Source of the DNA: Mycobacterium sp. AZCC_0083
Lineage (GTDB): Bacteria; Actinomycetota; Actinomycetes; Mycobacteriales; Mycobacteriaceae
Assembly: GCF_014202335.1 (NCBI RefSeq)
Contig: NZ_JACHGP010000025.1
Coordinates: 1-64,000 of the forward strand
Length of the DNA: 64,000 nt
Direction of reading: 5' to 3'
A program made the translations under genes and the position numbers. Positions within the stretch are counted from its first letter, which is position 1. Every line of letters begins with the position of its first letter. Shown in pieces: positions 33,149-41,671 of this stretch. Below the pieces are notes generated by a model that was not told the origin of the DNA, did not search any database, and worked only from the letters and a program-made list of their open reading frames with translations.

Positions 33149-33168
33149 CCTTTTCTGGAATCAGTCAA
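33149..33168 (-). promoter_or_regulatory. furA promoter/FurA operator
   Basis: On the minus strand TTGACT is followed by GATTCCAGAAAAGG. From memory, this agrees well with the M. tuberculosis furA operator/promoter just upstream of its start. It lies 17-36 bp before the furA GTG, consistent with a very short leader. Confidence 0.65.
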
Positions 33169-33198
33169 GAATTGGTTTTTTGGCGCGCCGACGTGTTC

Positions 33199-34138
33199 CT
33201 ACTCGGCTACCTCCGCGGCGGGAAACGTCCACTCCCCGTTCAGAATTGCCGCGCATGGCCGGTATAGCCGCACGCAGTAGTTCCATCCAGGCACGAGCGG
33301 AAGGCAGTTGGGCCGGTCCTCGCGGCCGCCGAACCGGATCACGACCGACCCGTCGTCGGACGGCGTTGCCGTCAGGTTGTTGAGGGAATACGCGTTCCTG
33401 TCGTTCGGGGTGAAGTAGCCCATCGCGTCGTAGACGGTGACCGACCAGAACGCGTCGACGGGAACGTCGCGCACCACGAGTTCGTAGGCCGTGGTGCCGT
33501 CGTTGCGGGCGGGCACGACGGTGAGATAGAAGGCGTCCCGTTCCGGGTTGCCGCCCCACGCGTTCGCCGCACCGATCAACCGGCGCACCGGATCGGTGGT
33601 GTCCTTGGTGCCGAACATCCCCTTGGCGTCGGGCAGCGTGGTCGCTAGCGCAACGAGCGCATCGCGCACGACCTTCTGACTCGCGGCGTCCCACGCGGGT
33701 CTCGAAGCCGCCGGGCAACGCCTGCTCGACGGTGATGGCGTCCTGCAATGCGTGCACGGCGTCGAGGTCTGCGGGATCGTCGGGGTCGACCAGAATGCGC
33801 ACGGCGAGTGCGACGTAACGCGTTCCGACGTCGTCACGGGTCAAGGTGCGCCGGGCCTGGCCGTAGACCACCTCGGGCACGTAGTGGTCTTCGGTGATGA
33901 TCTGCAGCGATGTGAATCGAGTGCCCGGGTCCGGCGTCGTCACCGTGACGGGGCCCGCGTCGAGATCGAACACCGCCGCCGAGTAGAGCGTGTCGCGGTT
34001 CTGCCGGATGACCATTTGCTTGTCCAGCGGCGTGAGTTCACGGCTGTGCTTGAAGTGCCCAAACCCGTTGTCGCTCACGATGTGACTGAAGTAGAGGTCG
34101 GACTCCGCCCTGATGAAGTTGTCCGGGGTGACCTTCAC
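33199..34138 (-). pseudogene. DUF1254/DUF1214 protein interrupted by one frameshift
   Basis: The N-terminal half (VTPDNFIRAESDLYF, MVIRQNRDTLYSAAVFDL, LQIITEDHYVPEVVYG) is the DUF1254 domain. The C-terminal half (YLTVVPARNDGTTAYELVV, VYDAMGYFTPNDRNAYSLNN, PGWNYCVRLYRP) is DUF1214. They are in different frames; the shift falls near 33695 (GGFETR continuing as WDAASQK) and equals one extra base. Restored length would be about 312 residues. Start shown is GTG 34138; a GTG at 34219 is also possible. It could be a true pseudogene or a sequence error. The adjacent upstream gene is also frameshifted. Confidence 0.8.
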
Positions 34139-34185
34139 CGGTGCAGCGCTCTGGATTCCGGTTTCGGCGGCAATGCCCGCACACG

Positions 34186-34988
34186 CTAGTCGGCGAACGT
34201 GATCGACGTATGCGAACACCCGGTCACGGCGCGCCCCGGCGGGAACGCACGTGGATCCGCGCCCGCGACGACGGTCTGTCGGTAGTAGCCGTGTTCGGCA
34301 TCGGCCGAGCACTCGAAGGCCGCGTTGAGCACGCGGAAGGTCGCCGGATCGGATGGAACGATGCAAGGCTGGCATCCGGAATCCGGTCGGTGAAGTAGAA
34401 GGCGCGCCGACCGTCGGTCGCGTATGCGCCGCCGAGCACGCGGAACGTGGCGGGGTCGGCTTGGTCGATCGGGTTGCCGTTGACCTGAACGGTTTCGGCG
34501 TCCTTGGTGAACAGGTAGTGGTCGACGTTCGAGATGATCACGAAGTGCGCGGGGTCCTCCGACAGCACCCTCCCGTCGGACCAGTACACCGCGGACCCGT
34601 CCTTGGAGAGCTCGCCGTCGAGCAGCTCGAAGTGGGCCGGGTCGGCGCTGATCGCGACGTCGCGCTGATAGACGTGGTGTGCGTCCTTGGCGAAGCCAGG
34701 CCGCTCCAGCGGTAGGAAGGTCGCGGCGTCGGCGCCGGACAGCACCCCGCCGTTGAGGTAGACGTTCGACTTGTCGCGCGCGTAGGTCTGGTCGAACACC
34801 TGGAACGACGCGACATCCGCCCCGTCGATCTGGAATGCCTTGCCAGGGAAGGCATTCAGGTAGAAGACCTTGTCGTCGGTGACGTGATAGCCGGAGGCGT
34901 CGAACAACGAGTTGGGCGTCCGATTGCGGCTGCAGGCAGGCAACAACGCCAGCGCCAGCACGCACATGCCGACGACCACCTTCCGCAT
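34186..34988 (-). pseudogene. DKNYY-repeat lipoprotein interrupted by one frameshift
   Basis: It begins MRKVVVGMCVLALALLPAC, a lipoprotein signal with lipobox LPAC. Several ~35-residue DKNYY-type repeats follow (VTDDKVFYLNAFPGKAFQIDGAD, YARDKSNVYLNGGVLSGAD, SKDGSAVYWSDGRVL). Near 34362-34370 the frame changes: the open frame runs on as nonsense, while the next frame resumes the repeat (SDPATFRVLNAAFEC... to TAG at 34186). The total is one base short of a multiple of three, implying a single-base deletion or sequencing error. The restored protein would be about 267 residues and surface-anchored. Function unknown. Confidence 0.78.
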
Positions 34989-35007
34989 GAGCAGACGGTA
35001 CCGGCAA

Positions 35008-35289
35008 TCACCCGGTCGGAGTCGACGGGTTGCGCAACATGCTCGGGAAGGGCAGCGCTTCCTCGGCTGCGGCGAGTCGTTTGCCGTCGATGACGAAGCA
35101 AGCGATGCTGCCGACGAAACTCAACGCGGCGATGGCGCAGCTGATCATGGCGAAGACGCCGCCACCGAGGCCGAAGGACGCCACACCCATGACGAGACCG
35201 ATCACCGCAACGAACATGAGCAGCAGTCCGAGGGTCGCCAACACGGCGGCGATCGGATCTTCGAGGCCGCCGACCTCCTGGTCAACCAT
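35008..35289 (-). CDS. Small membrane protein, unknown function
   Basis: The protein has 93 residues with two hydrophobic segments (AAVLATLGLLLMFVAVIGLVM and VFAMISCAIAALSFVGSIACF) joined by a Gly-rich turn and flanked by a charged C-terminus. ATG at 35289 has AAGGGA 8 nt upstream; 16 more codons are open 5'. It lies 20 bp upstream of the DKNYY lipoprotein start and downstream of the VWA gene, so the three may be transcribed together. No family recognised. Confidence 0.75.
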   Translation of the reverse strand: MVDQEVGGLEDPIAAVLATLGLLLMFVAVIGLVMGVASFGLGGGVFAMISCAIAALSFVGSIACFVIDGKRLAAAEEALPFPSMLRNPSTPTG

Positions 35290-35363
35290 GGGAAATCCCT
35301 TCAGCAGCCGACGATTGGATGTTCGTTCAATACCCAACCGCCGGGCCGCCGAAACGGGCGAGT

Positions 35364-36371
35364 TCAGACCGGCATGCGCCGATTGATCAGCAGTGCGGCG
35401 ATCGCGGCGATGGCGAGCACTCCGACCCCCAGTCGCAGCCAGCCGGTGCTGGCCTCGCCCCTGATCGTCTCGAAGCCGATCTGATTCTGCAGTGACGTGT
35501 AGACCTTCTCGAGTTGTTTGAGGTCGGTCGCGGAGTATGCGGTGCCTCCCGACAACTGCGCGACCTGCTTCATCGTGGTGTCGTCGACCGGCACCGGAAC
35601 CTGATTGCCGTCGACGGTCACGGTGCCGTCGGGGGTGCCGAACGAGATCGTCGAAATGGGGATGCCCTGATCGTGCGCGGCGCGCGCCGCGGTGAATGCC
35701 CCACGCGGATTGTTGGGGTTCGACGGGCTGGTCTCCTTGCCGTCGGAGAACAGGATGATGCGGGCGGGGGGCGGCGTGTCACCTCCGCCGATCACCGCGC
35801 CCACCGTCGAGATCGCCTGCAGCGCAGCGAAAATCGCCTCGCCGGTGGCGGTCCGGTCGGAGATTTGCATCTTGTCGATGGCGATCTTGGTGGCGTCGTG
35901 GTTGGTGGTCGGTGAACTCAGCATCGTGGGGTTCGCGGCATACGAGATCAAGCCGAGGTTGATGCCGGGGGTGATATCGCCTGCGAACTTCTTGGCCGCC
36001 TCCTGGGCGGCCTTCATCCGGGTCGGCGCCACGTCGGTGGCACCCATCGACGTGGACACGTCCATGACGAGCATCACCACCGCGCGGTTGCGGGGGATCT
36101 TGCGGTCGAGGGAGGGACCGGCCATCGCGATGGTCAGAAACACCAGGGCGAGCGCAAGCAGCACCGCCGGTACGTGACGCCACCGACTGGCGCGCAGTGG
36201 CGAGACGCTCTCGATCATCTCCGAGTCGGCGAACCGTGCCAACCGGTGCCGTCGGGACCGTTGCACGGCCAGATAGAGCACGACCAGACCGATGATCGGG
36301 ACGAGGAACAGGAAGTACCACGCATGCGCGAAAGCCGAGAGCGGCATTGGCCCCAACACGGGCAGATTCAC
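35364..36371 (-). CDS. Membrane-anchored VWA-domain protein (Rv1481-like), stand-alone
   Basis: The protein has 335 residues. TM helices are at about 17-37 and 66-84 and a C-terminal helix at about 312-330. In between is a von Willebrand A domain with MIDAS DVSTS (Asp104), a conserved Thr in SDRTATG and Asp in ILFSDGKE. It is highly similar to M. tuberculosis Rv1481. That gene sits in the moxR1-Rv1480-Rv1481 operon, whereas no MoxR ATPase or DUF58 gene is nearby here. It is probably a paralogue or a relocated member. MIDAS proteins bind divalent metal and partner proteins. Confidence 0.92.
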   Translation of the reverse strand: MNLPVLGPMPLSAFAHAWYFLFLVPIIGLVVLYLAVQRSRRHRLARFADSEMIESVSPLRASRWRHVPAVLLALALVFLTIAMAGPSLDRKIPRNRAVVMLVMDVSTSMGATDVAPTRMKAAQEAAKKFAGDITPGINLGLISYAANPTMLSSPTTNHDATKIAIDKMQISDRTATGEAIFAALQAISTVGAVIGGGDTPPPARIILFSDGKETSPSNPNNPRGAFTAARAAHDQGIPISTISFGTPDGTVTVDGNQVPVPVDDTTMKQVAQLSGGTAYSATDLKQLEKVYTSLQNQIGFETIRGEASTGWLRLGVGVLAIAAIAALLINRRMPV

Positions 36372-36515
36372 TAGTGTCCCTTCGACGAGCCAACGTGACC
36401 CTAAGCCGAGAGTACAAAGGTGGGCTGCAGAAGCCCCTACGTGCGGCCCTCCCCGGCCGCTGAGCAGTCACTCAGGTGGGGTGCCGTGCACGGAGTGCGA
36501 ACCTACACTCGAACT

Positions 36516-37670
36516 GTGCGCGACGTCCTCGACGAGCTGATCTCGGTCTGGAGTGCCGGTGGTACGGCCGGCCTTGCCACCGTGGTGCGCACCATCAAGT
36601 CGGCACCGCGCACGGCAGGCGCCGCCATGGTGGTCTCCCCCGACGGTTCCGTTGCGGGCTCGGTGTCCGGCGGATGCGTCGAGGCCGCGGTCTACGAGTT
36701 GGCAGGCGAGGTGGTGCTGACCGGGCGGCCCCGGCTGCAGCGCTACGGCATCACCGATGACGACGCCTTCGCCGTCGGCCTGACCTGCGGCGGCATCATC
36801 GACATCTTCGCCGAGCCGGTCTCCCGCGAAACGTTCCCGCAATTGGGGGCGGTGGCCAACGACATCGCCCTGCACCGCCCGACGGCGGTGGCCACCGTCG
36901 TCGCCCACCCCGATCCGGAATGGGTCGGCAGGCGACTCGTCATCGATGAGTCGACGACCTCTGGTTCACTCGGTTCGGCCCGCGCGGACAATGCCGTCGC
37001 CGACGACGCCCGCGGCCTGCTCGCCGCAGGCCGCACCGCCGTTCTGACGTACGGATCCGACGGTGAACGCCAAGGTGAGGGCATGGAGGTGTTCGTCGCC
37101 AGCCACGCACCTCGGCCGAGGATGATCGTCTTCGGCGCCATCGACTTCGCCGCAGCGTTGACGCGCCAGGCCGCTCTACTCGGCTACCGGGTGACCGTCT
37201 GCGATGCCCGCCCCGTGTTCGCGACGCCAGCCCGCTTCCCCGCCGCCGACGAGGTCGTCGTCGACTGGCCCGACCGCTACCTCGCCGGCCAGGAGGCGGT
37301 CGGCGCGATCGACGCCCGCACCGTGATCTGCGTGCTCACCCACGATCCGAAGTTCGACGTGCCGGTGCTCGAGGTGGCGCTGCGCCTGCCGCGGGTCGGC
37401 TACGTCGGCGCGATGGGGTCGCGCAAGACCCATCTCGACCGCCTGGACCGCCTGCACGAGATGGGCTTGACGACGGCCGAGACGAACGCGCTGGCCAGCC
37501 CCATCGGACTCGACCTCGGAGCCCGCACACCCGAGGAGACCGCGGTGTCGATCGTCGCGGAGATCATCGCGAGGCGCTGGGGCGGCCGCGGCCGTCCGCT
37601 TGCCGAGGTCGATTCCCGAATTCACCACGACGTTCACCAAGAGTCGGGGCTTCGCGGGCCGGTCGAGTAA
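36516..37670 (+). CDS. XdhC/CoxI-family molybdoenzyme maturation protein
   Basis: This 384-residue protein has an N-terminal CoxI domain (VVSPDGSVAGSVSGGCVEAAVYE, VGLTCGGIIDIF with the paired cysteines that bind molybdenum cofactor) and a C-terminal XdhC Rossmann domain (MIVFGAIDFAAALTRQAALLGYRVTV, GYVGAMGSRKTH). XdhC proteins bind and sulfurate Mo cofactor and insert it into xanthine- or CO-dehydrogenase-type enzymes. No such hydroxylase gene lies in this window, so its client is encoded elsewhere. Start GTG 36516 chosen at VRDVLDEL; a GTG seven codons earlier is possible. Divergent from the VWA gene. Confidence 0.9.
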   Translation: MRDVLDELISVWSAGGTAGLATVVRTIKSAPRTAGAAMVVSPDGSVAGSVSGGCVEAAVYELAGEVVLTGRPRLQRYGITDDDAFAVGLTCGGIIDIFAEPVSRETFPQLGAVANDIALHRPTAVATVVAHPDPEWVGRRLVIDESTTSGSLGSARADNAVADDARGLLAAGRTAVLTYGSDGERQGEGMEVFVASHAPRPRMIVFGAIDFAAALTRQAALLGYRVTVCDARPVFATPARFPAADEVVVDWPDRYLAGQEAVGAIDARTVICVLTHDPKFDVPVLEVALRLPRVGYVGAMGSRKTHLDRLDRLHEMGLTTAETNALASPIGLDLGARTPEETAVSIVAEIIARRWGGRGRPLAEVDSRIHHDVHQESGLRGPVE

Positions 37671-37754
37671 CACCCAACCGACCTGCTTCGATACTCAATG
37701 TGCGGTTTGCTGTCGTACTGTTGTGACTTGCGTTGTCCGTGACAGGGGAGACAC

Positions 37755-38105
37755 ATGAGGTCGAAGAAGAACATCGTGGCTGCGGTCGTCCTTGCCATGG
37801 GCACGAGCATCGGCCTGGCCACCGTGGTCGCCATCCCTGCGCACGCCGACCCCCAGGAAGAACAACAGGCAAAACAACTGGACCAGGCGTTCGTCAACGC
37901 GATCAAACAGAAGGGCGTCCAGGTCAAGTCCTCCCAGGACGCCATCGATCTGGCCCACTCCACCTGCGACCTGCTGCACCGCGGTGGCACCGTCAACGAC
38001 GCGCTGCTGCACGTGAAGAACGCCACCAATTGGTCGGTGGACGACATCACCGCATTCGCCGGCGTCGCGGTGTACGCCTACTGCCGCGACAAGACGCCCA
38101 AGTAG
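37755..38105 (+). CDS. Secreted DUF732 protein
   Basis: The 116-residue protein has a signal peptide ending PAHADP. A ~75-residue helical DUF732 domain follows (QLDQAFVNAIKQKGVQVKSSQDAIDLAHSTCDLL ... VYAYCRDKTPK) with its two conserved cysteines, probably disulfide-bonded. GGGGAG lies 6 nt before the ATG. DUF732 proteins are abundant exported mycobacterial proteins of unknown function. The 3' end lies 4 bp from the convergent next gene. Confidence 0.9.
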   Translation: MRSKKNIVAAVVLAMGTSIGLATVVAIPAHADPQEEQQAKQLDQAFVNAIKQKGVQVKSSQDAIDLAHSTCDLLHRGGTVNDALLHVKNATNWSVDDITAFAGVAVYAYCRDKTPK

Positions 38106-38109
38106 CCGC

Positions 38110-38544
38110 TCAACCCACCAGCTTCGCGACGGCCCCGGCAATCCGGCGCGCCCTGGTCTCGGCCGCCTTGGCTCCCAGTACCGCCGTCACGTGCGCCTTC
38201 TGGTGGCTGTACGACAGCTTCGCCCATGCCGCTGCCGCCTCCGGCGAGTCGTCGAGGGCGGTCCGCAGGTCCTCGGGCACGTCGACCACTCGGGGTGCGG
38301 AGTCCAGGACCACTTCCACGTCGATCGCGTCGCCACCGGCGATGCCGGACTCGTTGCGCCGCTCAGCACTGAAGGGAATCAGGTACTTGCCGCCCATCGG
38401 GGCGATGGTCGAGCGGTACGAGTAGCCGTTCACCGTGACGACGACAGGGGGCCGCTTGCCCGAACCGAGGGCCTCGACGACCTCGGCAGGTACCTCGATC
38501 CCGGTGTTGTTGCCGTCCCGGAACATGATCGTGGAAAACCCCAT
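38110..38544 (-). CDS. DUF1905/YdeI-type protein
   Basis: This 144-residue cytoplasmic protein has an N-terminal DUF1905 barrel (GIEVPAEVVEALGSGKRPPVVVTVNGYSYRSTIAPMGGKYLIPF) and a C-terminal OmdA/YdeI helical segment (VPEDLRTALDDSPEAAAAWAKLSYSHQKAHVTAV). It is a widespread two-part family with no firm biochemical role. I start at MGFSTIMFRDG, the normal N-terminus; longer open frames upstream look like antisense to the next gene. Divergent from the beta-HAD gene by 37 bp. Confidence 0.88.
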   Translation of the reverse strand: MGFSTIMFRDGNNTGIEVPAEVVEALGSGKRPPVVVTVNGYSYRSTIAPMGGKYLIPFSAERRNESGIAGGDAIDVEVVLDSAPRVVDVPEDLRTALDDSPEAAAAWAKLSYSHQKAHVTAVLGAKAAETRARRIAGAVAKLVG

Positions 38545-38581
38545 CAGCTCATTCTCAACTGTCCGGAGTAGAAGTACACCC

Positions 38582-39487
38582 ATGGACATCGGATTCATCG
38601 GGTTGGGAAACATGGGTTCGGGCATGGCCGCCAATCTGCTCAAGGCCGGCCATCGGGTCACCGCGTACAACCGCTCTCTGGACAAGGTCGACGCACTCGC
38701 CGAACGCGGCGCGCGGCCCGCCCGAACGGTCGCCGAGGCCTGCGGCGGTGAGGTGGTGGTCTCGATGCTGGCCAACGACGACGCCGTCGAAGCGGTGACG
38801 TTCGGGGCGGACGGGATCCTGGCATCACTGGGCGAGGGGGCGGTGCACGTGTCGTGCTCCACGATCAGCGTGGCACTCGCCACCCGCCTGAGTGCGGCCC
38901 ACGCCGAGGCCGGTCAGCGCTTCGTCGCCGCACCCGTCTTCGGCAGGCCCGAGGCGGCCGAGGCCGCCAAGCTGTACGTCATTGCCGCGGCCGAACCTGC
39001 CGTACTGCAGACGGTTTCACCGATCTTCGATGCGATCGGTCAGCGCACGTTCGTCGTCGCCGACGATCCGACGGCCGCGAGCCTGGTCAAACTCAGCGGC
39101 AACTTCCTCATCGCCTCGGTGATCGAATCGCTCGGCGAGGCCATGGCGTTGGTGGGCAAGGCGGGCGTCGACAAGCTTCAGTACCTCGACATCCTCACCT
39201 CGACCCTGTTCGGCTCGCCGGTCTATTCGACCTACGGCGGCCTGGTCGCCCGCGAGCAGTTCGAACCCGCCGGCTTCGCCGCGACGCTGGGGCTCAAGGA
39301 CATCCGTCTGGTCCTTGCCGCCGGTGAGGAGCTGCAGGTGCCGCTGCCGATCGCCAGCCTGCTGCGCGACCGCTTCCTGACCCTGCTGGCCAACGGTGGC
39401 GGCCAGCTGGACTGGGCGGCTGTCGGCGCGCTGAGCGCGTGGGAGGCGGGCGGCACTAATCCTGCCCACCACCCTGTCCGTCCTTAG
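38582..39487 (+). CDS. NAD(P)-dependent beta-hydroxyacid dehydrogenase / imine-reductase-like protein
   Basis: This 301-residue protein starts directly with the Rossmann motif MDIGFIGLGNMGSGMA. The substrate loop is APVFGRPEAAEA, which differs from the DAPVSGG of true hydroxyisobutyrate dehydrogenases. The catalytic-Lys region is LVKLSGNFLI. The pattern fits GLYR1/glyoxylate-reductase-like or imine-reductase relatives. The Arg after strand 2 (AYNRS) suggests NADPH. Its stop overlaps the convergent SDR stop by 4 bp. Confidence 0.92.
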   Translation: MDIGFIGLGNMGSGMAANLLKAGHRVTAYNRSLDKVDALAERGARPARTVAEACGGEVVVSMLANDDAVEAVTFGADGILASLGEGAVHVSCSTISVALATRLSAAHAEAGQRFVAAPVFGRPEAAEAAKLYVIAAAEPAVLQTVSPIFDAIGQRTFVVADDPTAASLVKLSGNFLIASVIESLGEAMALVGKAGVDKLQYLDILTSTLFGSPVYSTYGGLVAREQFEPAGFAATLGLKDIRLVLAAGEELQVPLPIASLLRDRFLTLLANGGGQLDWAAVGALSAWEAGGTNPAHHPVRP

Positions 39488-40323
39488 CCGACGACCCCGC
39501 GCAGCGCGTCCACCCCGAAGACGGGCCCCAGCATCGCTGACATGTCGGGGCCGCGTCGAAGGCCGTGCCCGCCATCGACGTTGATGAGCTGACCGGTGAT
39601 CCAACTCGACAGGTCGCTGAGGAGGAATACCGCGGCGTTGGCGATGTCGTCCACCTCACCGGGCCGCGGCAACGGAGTGCAACTCGCGTAGTCGCCGCTG
39701 ATCTCGGGCGAATCCAGAATGGGCGCAACGAGATCCGTGCGGATGAGGCCGGGACGGATGCAGTTCACCCTGACCCAGGATGCGCCAAGTTCGTCGGCGG
39801 CCAGCATCATCAGATGGTCGAGCGCGGACTTGCTCACGCCATAGGCGCCGAACCAGCGGTGGGTGTTGCTCGCCGCGATCGACGAGATGCCGACGAACGA
39901 GCCTCCCCCGCCGCGCACCAGCTCGCGCGCGCTGTGTTTGAGCACGTACATGCTGCCGTTGACGTTGAGGTCGACGGTGCGGCGCCAGGCGTCCGAGTCG
40001 ACCTGGGTGATCGGCCCGATGGTCTCCGATCCGCCTGCGCAGTGCACGACACCGTGCAATCTGCCGTGCCACGCGGTGGCGGCCTCCACCACCACGCCGA
40101 CCTCGTCCTCGTTCGTCACGTCGGCAGGTTCGTACTGCACCGAGCCGGCGCCATCTCCAGCCGCAGCGGTGATCTCGTCCGCGGCGGCTGCCAGGCGGTC
40201 GGCGTTACGCCCGACGATCATCGCGTTGCCGCCGGCGGCCACCACCGCCGCCACGACGCCCTTGCCGATTCCGCTGCCCCCGCCAGTGACGAGGATGGTC
40301 CGATCCGCCAACGAGAGCTGCAC
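39484..40323 (-). CDS. Short-chain dehydrogenase preceded by a KstR box
   Basis: This 279-residue SDR has the cofactor motif TGGGSGIG, HCAGGS after strand 4, catalytic ISSI, YGVSK (Tyr-x3-Lys) and TGQLINVDGGHG. The Arg after strand 2 (IVGRNAD) favours NADP(H). The GTG start has GAAGGGAAAG upstream. A KstR-like operator lies 39 bp before the start, so it is probably induced during sterol catabolism although it lies 13 kb from the mce4 genes. A steroid or acyl-CoA hydroxy/keto substrate is plausible. Confidence 0.92.
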   Translation of the reverse strand: MQLSLADRTILVTGGGSGIGKGVVAAVVAAGGNAMIVGRNADRLAAAADEITAAAGDGAGSVQYEPADVTNEDEVGVVVEAATAWHGRLHGVVHCAGGSETIGPITQVDSDAWRRTVDLNVNGSMYVLKHSARELVRGGGGSFVGISSIAASNTHRWFGAYGVSKSALDHLMMLAADELGASWVRVNCIRPGLIRTDLVAPILDSPEISGDYASCTPLPRPGEVDDIANAAVFLLSDLSSWITGQLINVDGGHGLRRGPDMSAMLGPVFGVDALRGVVG

Positions 40324-40361
40324 CGCTTTCCCTTCGGGTTGTCCGAATAGAGCACCAAAAC

Positions 40362-40375
40362 TGGAACACGTTCTC
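40362..40375 (-). promoter_or_regulatory. KstR-like operator upstream of the SDR gene
   Basis: TGGAACACGTTCTC contains the invariant AAC-N2-GTT core of the KstR site TnnAACnnGTTnnA, matching all but the last base. It lies 39-52 bp upstream of the SDR start, a typical repressor position. Confidence 0.7.
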
Positions 40376-40601
40376 GTCATCGAACCACGCCGCGCGGCCG
40401 CGGCACGGAGATTCCGGGCCCTCCGTCGATCAGCAACGCCACAGGGGTCTGGCAGGTAGCTCACAGAAACGGCACGGGCGCACCATTTCGACTCGTGATC
40501 GATCGATGTTTCCGCTCCTCTGCGCGTATTCTCGAGGTGGTATTCGGCTGGCAATCAGCCCATTCCGCGTCGAGTCGGTCAACACAACAGAAAGCGTGAC
40601 G

Positions 40602-40946
40602 ATGGCGACCCTTGAGTTCTCCGTACGACGACTGATCCTTGCCGGAGGGTTCGCGGTTGCGATCGCCGCCGTACCGGCGGTCGCCGCCTTCACCGTCCCC
40701 GCCTCCGCGGGACCGTCCGTCGCTGCGTGCCCCAACGGCGAGACAGAAGACACGTTCACCGGCACCTGCACGCCCGAGTTGGTTCCGAATTCGCCTGAGT
40801 TCCAGTCGTCTCCGGGTGGACTGCCCTCAGTCGACAACGTCCCCTGCACGGGCGCCAACTCCGGCCAGTGCATCGGCCTTTCCGAGGAGCAGCAGGCGGA
40901 AGGCCCCGCCGCCGTCCCGCACTCGTCGATCAGCTCGAGCCCCTAG
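40602..40946 (+). CDS. Small secreted protein, tandem paralogue 1
   Basis: The 114-residue protein has a signal peptide (RRLILAGGFAVAIAAVPAVAAFTVPASA). The mature part has three or more cysteines in conserved blocks VAACPNGETEDTFTGTC and VPCTGANSGQCIGL. The sequence is about half identical to the next ORF and shares its 5' leader ACAGAAAGCGTGACG, marking a tandem duplication. A GTG two codons before the ATG is an alternative start. Function unknown; typical of mycobacterial exported low-complexity proteins. Confidence 0.82.
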   Translation: MATLEFSVRRLILAGGFAVAIAAVPAVAAFTVPASAGPSVAACPNGETEDTFTGTCTPELVPNSPEFQSSPGGLPSVDNVPCTGANSGQCIGLSEEQQAEGPAAVPHSSISSSP

Positions 40947-41096
40947 TTTCGCGGCGAATTCCGCCTGCTAAGTCGTCACGCTCGTCGCACCAGGAAGCGG
41001 CGCGTTCTCAGGGAACTCTCGGAACGTATGCAGATTCCTGGCAGGTTCCATAGAATCCTTCCGACGAGACAGTCAATTACGACAGAAAGCGTGACG

Positions 41097-41456
41097 ATGG
41101 CGCCATTCGAGATTTCAGCGCGACGACTTATCCTTGCCGGTGGGTTCGCGCTCGCCGTCGCCGCGGCTCCCGCGGTTGCCGCGTTCACCGTGCCGACTGC
41201 ACCCGGTGTGCACGTCGCCGCGTGCCCCGCAGGCGAGGAAGAGGACCTGTACACGGACGCGTGCGTCCCCCACACCGTGCCGAACTCACCCTTCAGCACG
41301 ACCGCAGGCAACCCGGACATCCCGGAGATCGACGGCGTCCCCTGCACCGGCCGGAACAGCGGCCAGTGCATCGGCCTTGCCGAGGACGCGGCGCCCGCCG
41401 TCACGCCCGAGTCGACGGTCGGCAGCGACCCGACCATTACCGGTAGCGAAGGGTAA
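41097..41456 (+). CDS. Small secreted protein, tandem paralogue 2
   Basis: This 119-residue protein has the same architecture as its upstream neighbour: signal peptide RRLILAGGFALAVAAAPAVAAF, then VAACPAGEEEDLYTDAC and VPCTGRNSGQCIGLAED. Identical cysteine spacing in both blocks suggests a conserved disulfide pattern. The leader ACAGAAAGCGTGACG before the ATG is identical to copy 1. A 12-bp hairpin follows 12 bp after the stop. No function known to me. Confidence 0.82.
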   Translation: MAPFEISARRLILAGGFALAVAAAPAVAAFTVPTAPGVHVAACPAGEEEDLYTDACVPHTVPNSPFSTTAGNPDIPEIDGVPCTGRNSGQCIGLAEDAAPAVTPESTVGSDPTITGSEG

Positions 41457-41468
41457 AAGAGCAGGCGG

Positions 41469-41501
41469 AACTCTAGGCGATTCGACGAGTCGCCTAGAGT
41501 T
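41469..41501 (+). terminator. Hairpin between the secreted paralogues and the 54-residue ORF
   Basis: A perfect 12-bp stem AACTCTAGGCGA/TCGCCTAGAGTT has a 9-nt loop. There is no T-run, but the position after a gene end suits a terminator. It ends only 5 bp before the next ATG, so it could instead regulate translation of that ORF. Confidence 0.6.
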
Positions 41502-41506
41502 GTGTC

Positions 41507-41671
41507 ATGGCTGCGAAAACTGATCCCGCCGAACTCGGTGACGTCGAACCCTTGGCCGATAGCACCGCTCGGCAGGCGCGACGCGTTGTCGCTGCCTATG
41601 CCGTCGATGCCGACGAGTGCCGCGTGTTCCTGTCGATGTTGGGTATCGGGCCGGCGAAACAAGACGCGTAG
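41507..41671 (+). CDS. 54-residue protein upstream of otsA
   Basis: ATG at 41507 encodes MAAKTDPAELGDVEP... continuing ARQARRVVAAYAVDADECRVFLSMLGIGPAKQDA. The C-terminal half is a compact amphipathic segment with one cysteine. The TAG stop shares its G with the GTG of otsA, so the two genes are translationally coupled. No clear ribosome-binding site lies between the hairpin and the ATG. No known family; context suggests a regulator or accessory factor for trehalose synthesis. The end overlap and codon use support it being real. Confidence 0.65.
   Translation: MAAKTDPAELGDVEPLADSTARQARRVVAAYAVDADECRVFLSMLGIGPAKQDA

Noticed and set aside
33133..33168. N-terminal extension of furA starting at TTG
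   Set aside because: That TTG is part of the -35 hexamer TTGACT of the furA promoter.
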